From: JANNBN01 sp031385545
GTDB taxonomy: Bacteria > Actinomycetota > Acidimicrobiia > Acidimicrobiales > JANYDT01
Assembly (NCBI GenBank): GCA_031385545.1
Contig: JANNBN010000059.1
Location: 1-64,000 of the forward strand
DNA length: 64,000 bases
Direction of reading: 5' to 3'
Shown: positions 58,795 through 64,000 of the stretch, in pieces
Position numbering within the stretch: position 1 is the stretch's first letter
How the letters are laid out: the number at the start of each line of letters is the position of its first letter
The notes under the pieces: model-generated
The model's database searches: none
What the model saw: the letters and a program-made list of their open reading frames with translations, nothing else
What the model was told of the DNA's origin: nothing
Program-made: the position numbers and the translations under genes

Positions 58795-60312
58795 CTATTC
58801 GGCGTCGATGATTGGAATGGTCACGGTGACCTTGGCACCGTTGCCGCGCGGGTCCCACGTCTGTGGTCCGTTCGCGGCCGAGACGGTACCACCGCGAGCC
58901 TCGACCAGTTCCCTTACGATGGCGAGTCCGAGGCCCGTCCCGCCGGTTGTGTGGCGACGGGTGCGTGCCCGGTCCGCAGTGGCGAACCGCTCGAACGCGT
59001 GCGGAAGAAACTCTTCGCTGAACCCTGGGCCGTCGTCGGCGACGAGCAAGCACACTCCGCCGTCGGTCTGGCCCACCGTGACCTCGATCCGTTCGCGGGC
59101 GTGGCGAACCGCATTGGCCACCAGGTTGTTGAGCACCCGCTCTGCATGGTCCGAGCGCCACGCAACCGTGCCCCGATCACCGCCTACTTCGATGCGAACG
59201 CGGGGCGCCGCAGATCCCAGCCGGCCCACGACTCGGGCAGCGACGCTGAGCAGTTCCACGGTTGTGTAGCTCGGGATCTCGGCGGCGCCGACGCGCGCCA
59301 GAACCAGCAGATCGTCTGCCAGGTTGGCCAGGCGGTCTACTTCGCGCGCCAGCCGGGTGACGAGCGACCGCTGTTCTTCGGCGTCGCCAGGATGTGCCGC
59401 GGCGAGCTCCAGCTCACCGCGCAGGATCGCCAGGGGAGTACGCAGTTCGTGCGACGCGTCGTCGACGAACGAGCGCTCGCGGCGCACGGATTCTTCGACC
59501 CGGTCCAGTAACCCATTGAATGTCTCGCCGAGGTAAGCGATCTCGTCGCGAGAAGTTGGAATATCGAGGCGCTTCCGCAGGCCGTGGACTCCGCCTGCTT
59601 CGGTGGCGTTGGCAAGCGACGCTGCCTCGTCCGTCATGCGTTGGACAGGGCGCAGCGCAGCGCCGGACAGCAGCCATGCTCCGGCAGCGGTAAGCAGCGA
59701 GAGGAGGAAACCTCCAGCGAGCATTGTGGCGATGAGAAGCCGGCGGGTGCGATCCAGCTGCTGCAACGACGATCCGACGACGATGACGACCGGCCGTCCG
59801 CCGATCACGGTTGCCCGAGCGAACAGGCGGGCGCTGCCGTCGAGCGCTTTCAACTGGGTGTTGATGGTGACGTTCTGGCCCGACAAGGCGAGTTCAAGCT
59901 GGGTGGCGCTGAGCAGCGACGCACCGTCGAAGGACTGCGTCTTGTCGATGATGTTCGCCCCCAGTGCGGTGGGGGCGACGACCTGCGCGAACGTCTCGTT
60001 CTCGGGCAGCTTCCCGTTGCTCAGCAGCGACTGTTCGATGCGGTCGACGCGAGTGCGCTGTTCGTCTTCCAACGCGTTCTGCAAGAGGCGGGGAAGGCCG
60101 TACGCAATGGCGACAAGCGTCGCAACGATGGCAACGGTTGCGATGACCGACACCACCGCAGTGAGCCGGGTTCTCAGCGTGCGCGGTGCGCGGGCTGTGC
60201 GAAGCACCGCGTTGACCGAGCGGGTTGCTGCCCGCGTCGCCGGCTCTGCTGGCCCGGGGAGCCCGGGGAGCCCGGGGAGCACGGTGGGTTCGGTGGGTTC
60301 GGTATCGGTCAC
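58795..60312 (-). CDS. Sensor histidine kinase
   Basis: 505 aa. A Pro/Gly/Glu-rich tail (about residues 1-25, LPGLPGLPG) is followed by one membrane helix (LTAVVSVIATVAIVATLVA), an external sensor domain of about 120 residues, a second helix (LLIATMLAGGFLLSLLTAAG) and HAMP. The phosphorylated His is in FVDDASHELRTPLAILRGEL (about residue 285). The ATPase has NLVANAVRHARERIEV (N box), LVADDGPGFSEEFL (G1) and GGTGLGLAIVRELVEA (G2). It is translationally coupled to the response regulator (ATGA). Confidence 0.93.
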   Translation of the reverse strand: MTDTEPTEPTVLPGLPGLPGPAEPATRAATRSVNAVLRTARAPRTLRTRLTAVVSVIATVAIVATLVAIAYGLPRLLQNALEDEQRTRVDRIEQSLLSNGKLPENETFAQVVAPTALGANIIDKTQSFDGASLLSATQLELALSGQNVTINTQLKALDGSARLFARATVIGGRPVVIVVGSSLQQLDRTRRLLIATMLAGGFLLSLLTAAGAWLLSGAALRPVQRMTDEAASLANATEAGGVHGLRKRLDIPTSRDEIAYLGETFNGLLDRVEESVRRERSFVDDASHELRTPLAILRGELELAAAHPGDAEEQRSLVTRLAREVDRLANLADDLLVLARVGAAEIPSYTTVELLSVAARVVGRLGSAAPRVRIEVGGDRGTVAWRSDHAERVLNNLVANAVRHARERIEVTVGQTDGGVCLLVADDGPGFSEEFLPHAFERFATADRARTRRHTTGGTGLGLAIVRELVEARGGTVSAANGPQTWDPRGNGAKVTVTIPIIDAE

Positions 60313-60986
60313 TCCGGTGAGCTTCGCAGTACATAGCCCGCGCCGCGGACCGTCTGCAGGCTGTTGCGGTTGAACGGTCGGTCGATCTTCTCGCGCAGGT
60401 AGCGGATGTAGACGTCGACCACGTTCGACGTCCCGTCATACGCGAAGTCCCAGACATGTTCCAACAGATAGGTCCGCGACAACACCTGGTCCGGCGAGCG
60501 CATGAACTGCAACAGCAGCGAGAACTCCGTTGGGGAGAGCTCGATGGCAATACCGTTGCGGGTCACGGATCGATCGGCAGGATCCAGCACCAGGTCGGCC
60601 ACATGCATCTGCACCGGACGCTCGCTGACGTCTCGACGGGTGATAGCGCGGATGCGGGCGAACAGCTCAGCGAGCGCGAAGGGTTTGGTGAGGTAGTCGT
60701 CGGCCCCGGCATCAAGGCCCTTCACCCGGTCGTCGACTGCATCACGAGCGGTCAGCAGCAGGATGGGGCTCCATCGGCTCCGTCGACGCGCCTCAGCGCA
60801 GACTGCGAATCCGTCGGGAGCCGGGATCATGACGTCGAGTACCACCACGTCGTAGTCCGTCTCGGTGATGCTCCAGATGGCATCGGTTCCGTTGTCGACG
60901 GTGTCGACCGCGTACCCTTCCTTGGTGAGGGCCCGGCGCAGCAGGTCTGCCATTGCGACGTCGTCTTCGACCACGAGCACTCGCAT
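60309..60986 (-). CDS. OmpR/PhoB-family response regulator
   Basis: 225 aa. MRVLVVEDDVAMADLLRRAL opens the receiver; the phosphorylated Asp is in VVVLDVMIPAPDGF (about residue 51) and the Lys in DDYLTKPFALAELFAR. The C-terminal winged helix has IELSPTEFSLLLQFMRSPDQ and VDVYIRYLREKIDRPF. The start is set at the ATG beginning MRVLVVEDD. Partner of the adjacent kinase; target unknown. Confidence 0.94.
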   Translation of the reverse strand: MRVLVVEDDVAMADLLRRALTKEGYAVDTVDNGTDAIWSITETDYDVVVLDVMIPAPDGFAVCAEARRRSRWSPILLLTARDAVDDRVKGLDAGADDYLTKPFALAELFARIRAITRRDVSERPVQMHVADLVLDPADRSVTRNGIAIELSPTEFSLLLQFMRSPDQVLSRTYLLEHVWDFAYDGTSNVVDVYIRYLREKIDRPFNRNSLQTVRGAGYVLRSSPE

Positions 60987-60993
60987 GAGACCA

Positions 60994-60999
60994 AGCGTA
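60994..60999 (-). promoter_or_regulatory. Candidate -10 box of the two-component operon
   Basis: TACGCT on the minus strand ends 7 nt before the ATG of the response regulator. Confidence 0.4.
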
Positions 61000-61170
61000 C
61001 GGGCTGGTGAATGGGAGTCCGGTGAGACTGGGGGAGCGCAGATCACGCATACGAAGCATTTGCGAGCACACGTCGGTGCTGTGCGCTCAGGGTGGCCGGA
61101 GGGACTCGGCGGAAATCCCCCCGGCCGGTGCCTGAGCACCCTTCCCGATCGCAACGAGTGCAACCAGGGC

Positions 61171-61196
61171 GCTGGTCCTTGGCGGGAAGGACCAGC
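61171..61196. other. Strong hairpin in the 412-bp spacer
   Basis: GCTGGTCCTT-N6-AAGGACCAGC, a perfect 10-bp stem. The region 60987-61398 holds no convincing gene. Apart from this hairpin and the promoter of the response regulator nothing is recognisable; a structured leader for the HTH gene is possible. Confidence 0.5.
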
Positions 61197-61398
61197 TGTA
61201 TGAAATATATCACCGTTCGGCGTGACGTCAACCCATCAGGCGTCGAAGCGCTTTTCGGATCTCACGGAGCGGCGATTCGAGAGCTCGGTGGTGAACGTGC
61301 GCTCAGGGGTGTGGGTCGGAGCGCACCGGATTCCTGCAAGATGTGGGACTCCCGTTCGGCGACTCAAGCGACCACGGAGAGTGGTCGATGCTCGTGGC

Positions 61399-62115
61399 GT
61401 GTCAACCGCAATCACCGACCTCGGACTGATCCCTCCAGCGCGCCTGGGGATGTTCGTCGCCGAGTCGCGGCGCCAGACGGGATTGTCCCGCGAGGCTGTC
61501 GCTCAGTCATCAGCCGGCCGCCTGTCCGCGCATGATCTCTCGATGATCGAGCGGGGCCGGCTCATCTGCCGGGAGCCGCAGCTGGGGGCTATCGAAGATG
61601 TCCTCGGGTTACGTTTCGAACAGTCCGCACCGACCCGGACCCGGCTCATCGTGGACCCGGATCAGGGACGGCTGGTGATGGGTGGAAGAGTGGCACAGGT
61701 CCTCCCCGACACGTCGGACAACGAACTGCTGCTGCGGTACCTCACCCTCGTGTATCTGTGTCGCAGGGCGCGTCCAGGCTCCTACGTCGTGCCGCGGGCC
61801 GACGATGTCGAGACGCTCGCGACGGTGATGACCCGTCGGCCCGTCGAGGTCCGCCAGGCGCTAGCCCGTTTGCCGTACACGGAACGCGACGCGCTGCGGG
61901 TTGCGGTGCGGACCGCATCGAGCCGCAGGGTGCTTCCGGGGCTAGGTCTCTTCGTTGGCATGCACCGACATGGCGCGCTGCTGATGGTCGACCCCGACAC
62001 ACCTGGGGGCGATCTCCGGGAAACGTGCGGGCGGGCCGACAAGAACGGATCACCATCGAACATCGCGCAGGTCGTTCCGTTCGAGTCGCGCCAGCAGCGA
62101 CGCGACCGCCGCTGA
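61399..62115 (+). CDS. Helix-turn-helix domain protein
   Basis: About 238 aa from GTG 61399 (GTG 61381 is an alternative). The first 70 residues are an XRE-like HTH: PARLGMFVAESRRQTGLSRE, AVAQSSAGRLSAHDLSMIER and GRLICREPQLGAIEDVLGLR. The rest has a predicted helical region rich in Arg and Leu (LLLRYLTLVYLCRRARPGSY) and RRPVEVRQALARL. It is probably DNA binding. It ends one base before the stop of the convergent FrhB-like gene. Confidence 0.65.
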   Translation: MSTAITDLGLIPPARLGMFVAESRRQTGLSREAVAQSSAGRLSAHDLSMIERGRLICREPQLGAIEDVLGLRFEQSAPTRTRLIVDPDQGRLVMGGRVAQVLPDTSDNELLLRYLTLVYLCRRARPGSYVVPRADDVETLATVMTRRPVEVRQALARLPYTERDALRVAVRTASSRRVLPGLGLFVGMHRHGALLMVDPDTPGGDLRETCGRADKNGSPSNIAQVVPFESRQQRRDRR

Positions 62116-63315
62116 TCACCCGGCTTTCGGTTTCGGAGGTGGCACGCCCAAGCGTGGTTTGCTGAACTCGATCTTCTCCGGCCAACGCCGACGGCTCACG
62201 ATGGACAGCTTGCGGAGCAGCTCGATGGCAGCCGGGTCGTCATCCCCGGGACGGCCTTCGATCACGCCCTCTTCGAGCATCTCGATCATCATTTTGCGGC
62301 CCAGGTCGGTCCGCACGATCGTTAACGTCCAGTCGTTGAACGCGCCGATGCCGCCGGTCGAGATGTCGGCGTGTTCGGCTGCGAAGTCCGGACACGTCAT
62401 GCAACCCTGACGCGTCCAGGCATGGCATTCCTTGAGGTTGACCTCGTGGTAGCTGCCGTCCTTCATCCAGATCTGGAAGACGCCCTTGATGTTCATCTTG
62501 ACCATGTCCTGCTTCTTCAGGCCGTACTTCGCCTCGAAAAGCTCTTCGAAGATGGCGTCGTCGAAGGTCTTCGAGCACAGCAGCCCGATGTTGAGTGCGA
62601 ACTTTCGTGCCGGTTTGCCTGCCTTGCGCACCGTCATCACGGGTGGCACGGAAGACATGCAGCTCATGCCGACCATCGCCAGCTTTTCAAGCCCAAGGCC
62701 GACCGCTTCGGCGTATGCCATTGAATTGGCGCTGTAGGTGTAGCGGCTGCCGGCTGCGGCCAACACCTCTTCCTTCGTGCGCGCCACCCCCGGAATTGCC
62801 TTCCAGGTGGACCCGTCGCCTTCGAGGTAACTGACCAGCGCACCGTCGATGTAGCCCTTTTCGAGCGCCCAGATCAGCATCGCTGACACGAGGCCACCGT
62901 CTTGGCCCTTCTCGTGCACGTACTTGTCGGTAGCCCTGGCGAGGATGATGTCCTTCGAGATGCCGTCGACCTCGTCGGGAGTGCGCTCGCGCTTGAACAT
63001 GAAGTTGTCGATCTCGGCCTCCCACGACCGGAACCGAGGGCATGCCCGAGTGCAGGATGTGCACCCCCTCTCACCGTGGCCGCAGCCGCCCGGCCCGTCC
63101 TCGGCCTCGAGGTGATAGGGCTTGTAGATGCCGAGCGTGTCGTCGTAGCCGAGCACGTCGTGCGGGCAGGCCAGCACGCATCCGGCGCATCCGGTGCACA
63201 AGCCGCTGGTCACCACCTCGTCCCAGAGATGGGCCCAGTGCGCCTTGTCTGCTTTGACGGGCGGTGTGCCGGCTGGAGCTGCGGGGGCGAGAGCGGCGTC
63301 GTCGACGATCGTCAT
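62116..63315 (-). CDS. FrhB/FdhB-like F420-binding iron-sulfur protein
   Basis: 399 aa, ATG 63315. SGLCTGCAGCVLACPHDVLG is a 4Fe-4S ferredoxin motif and RGCTSCTRACPRFRSWE a second cysteine set. The coenzyme F420 hydrogenase/dehydrogenase beta-subunit domain follows: ATDKYVHEKGQDGGLVSAML, MVGMSCMSSVPPVMTV, FALNIGLLCSKTFDDAIFEE, then CHAWTRQGCMTCPDFAAEHA and DISTGGIGAFNDWTL. It should pass electrons between F420 and a partner via iron-sulfur clusters. The partner (hydrogenase, glutamate synthase or other) is not in the window. Confidence 0.88.
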   Translation of the reverse strand: MTIVDDAALAPAAPAGTPPVKADKAHWAHLWDEVVTSGLCTGCAGCVLACPHDVLGYDDTLGIYKPYHLEAEDGPGGCGHGERGCTSCTRACPRFRSWEAEIDNFMFKRERTPDEVDGISKDIILARATDKYVHEKGQDGGLVSAMLIWALEKGYIDGALVSYLEGDGSTWKAIPGVARTKEEVLAAAGSRYTYSANSMAYAEAVGLGLEKLAMVGMSCMSSVPPVMTVRKAGKPARKFALNIGLLCSKTFDDAIFEELFEAKYGLKKQDMVKMNIKGVFQIWMKDGSYHEVNLKECHAWTRQGCMTCPDFAAEHADISTGGIGAFNDWTLTIVRTDLGRKMMIEMLEEGVIEGRPGDDDPAAIELLRKLSIVSRRRWPEKIEFSKPRLGVPPPKPKAG

Positions 63316-63321
63316 GAGAGC

Positions 63322-63327
63322 AACGTA
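63322..63327 (-). promoter_or_regulatory. Candidate -10 box of the FrhB-like gene
   Basis: TACGTT on the minus strand ends 6 nt before the ATG, giving a leaderless mRNA. Confidence 0.4.
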
Positions 63328-63390
63328 GCCGGGGCGCGCAGTCCTTCTCAGAACGCAGCGCTTCACCTCTCCAGTCGCTTGTCCGGCAAG

Positions 63391-63465
63391 TTCGCGTCCC
63401 CGGTGATCCGTTGCGTCCCGCCAGTGACGACCCTGTGGGGACGCGAACGCTCGCCGGGGACGCGA
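63391..63465. repeat. Four-box GCGTCC/GGACGC repeat (family B), copy 3
   Basis: TTCGCGTCCC (63391), TTGCGTCCC (63411), then GGGGACGCGA twice (63437 and 63456). It lies between the divergent FrhB-like gene and the lipoprotein gene, ending 43 bp before the latter. Confidence 0.85.
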
Positions 63466-63508
63466 CCCTGTCCCGAGAACGTCTGGCTGCGAACGGCAGA
63501 ATGAACCT

Positions 63509-64000
63509 GTGACGACGGAACGAAACCTTCAAACCACGCAGATTCTTCGCCGACCCAGCCTGAAGCAGGTTGTGGTCGGAGCGGCCTTTGCGATGATTGC
63601 CGCCTCTTGTACGAGCGGAGCGGCCGATCCGGGCGACAACGCTGCCGCCAGCATCGCGTCCGTCCCGCTCGCCTCTGTCCCAATCGTCAACTCCGCCGGC
63701 GTTGTGTCGTCGGGTGCCGTTCCGTTGTCCGAGCCGCCGGTCACGCGGGGGTCTCTGATGACGACAACTGTTCCGGGGCCGGTCAACCCCGACGCGGCGG
63801 CAGTCGGCGATTTGGTTGCGCTCGGAGCGTCCTGCGCTGCGCCTACCGGCGTCGTTGCGTCAGCGGGCGAGGTCACCTTCGTTGCTGCAGGTCGTGTCTT
63901 TCTCGTGACACCGGGGTCCCAAGTAGCTATGTGTGCTTACGATCTTGGCGGAACTCCAATCAACCGGCTTGCGTGGAGCCCCGATTCGACCGCGGTACTG
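63509..64000 (+). CDS. Lipoprotein with TolB-like propeller, cut by the window end
   Basis: 164 codons from GTG 63509 and still open at the edge. A signal peptide with positive charges (ILRRPSLKQ) and a hydrophobic run ends in MIAASC, a plausible lipobox with Cys as the lipid-bearing residue. A Ser/Val/Pro-rich linker follows, then a beta-rich segment. The last residues, INRLAWSPDSTAVL, are the typical 'W.PDG..I' blade of TolB/WD40-like propellers. A CAGAAT box 6 nt before the GTG supports the start. Envelope protein of unknown function. Confidence 0.7.
   Translation, partial: MTTERNLQTTQILRRPSLKQVVVGAAFAMIAASCTSGAADPGDNAAASIASVPLASVPIVNSAGVVSSGAVPLSEPPVTRGSLMTTTVPGPVNPDAAAVGDLVALGASCAAPTGVVASAGEVTFVAAGRVFLVTPGSQVAMCAYDLGGTPINRLAWSPDSTAVL

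Overview
The window is chromosomal DNA from a high-GC actinobacterium. An Acidimicrobiia-type organism (the Ilumatobacter/Microthrix neighbourhood) fits best, as an inference. The signs are GTG/ATG starts with a TANNNT box 6-8 nt upstream (leaderless mRNAs), a PASTA-domain Ser/Thr kinase, an F420-linked FrhB-type iron-sulfur protein, a decayed F420-type luciferase-like oxidoreductase, a DUF3090 operon typical of Actinobacteria, and a Tad pilus locus with a VWA-TadB fusion. I see no rRNA, tRNA, CRISPR array, transposase or prophage. Both ends cut through genes or gene neighbourhoods.

Layout. 0-2.4 kb: an isolated prepilin-peptidase zinc-ribbon domain, then an uncharacterised three-gene operon ending in a DUF7689-like protein. 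2.4-4.5 kb: a large secreted Thr/Pro-rich Ig-like protein. 4.6-10.6 kb: glycogen metabolism, with glgP and glgB divergent around an operator-rich spacer and an MFS transporter overlapping the end of glgB. 10.6-20.7 kb: an AbiEi/DUF559-like protein, galT, a cysteine desulfurase, a secreted Ig-like protein, mnmA, a membrane protein, ligA and a DUF2085-like membrane protein. 20.7-24.6 kb: an acyl-CoA dehydrogenase with a membrane-anchored partner, divergent from the PASTA kinase. 24.6-29.5 kb: an accessory, decaying region with a luciferase-like pseudogene, an ATPase/nuclease-like gene with its own operator, HxlR, a SnoaL/molybdopterin-oxidoreductase deletion remnant, a Fic protein with operator-like repeats and an SDR remnant. 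29.5-37.4 kb: a Tad/Flp pilus locus (tadC, vwa-tadB, tadA, tadZ, cpaB, flp) and a LuxR-type regulator. 37.5-44.9 kb: an SCP2 protein, gatCAB, then purine salvage (PNP, SAH/MTA deaminase) and an MFS transporter. 44.9-50.7 kb: an MttB-like methyltransferase, an HD-GYP protein with a Thr-rich tail, a rhomboid protease and a VOC protein. 50.7-64 kb: DUF3817, ilvD, the SCO1664/DUF3090/phosphomutase operon, a family-5 uracil-DNA glycosylase, an HtrA protease, an alpha/beta hydrolase beside a dead TetR gene, a two-component system, an HTH protein, an FrhB-like protein and the start of a lipoprotein with a TolB-like propeller.

Two families of interspersed palindromic repeats run through the window. 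One is a 39-41 bp element found directly 3' of genes (four copies). The other is a 74-76 bp four-box GCGTCC/GGACGC element lying upstream of plus-strand genes (three copies). Neither is explained by the genes present.
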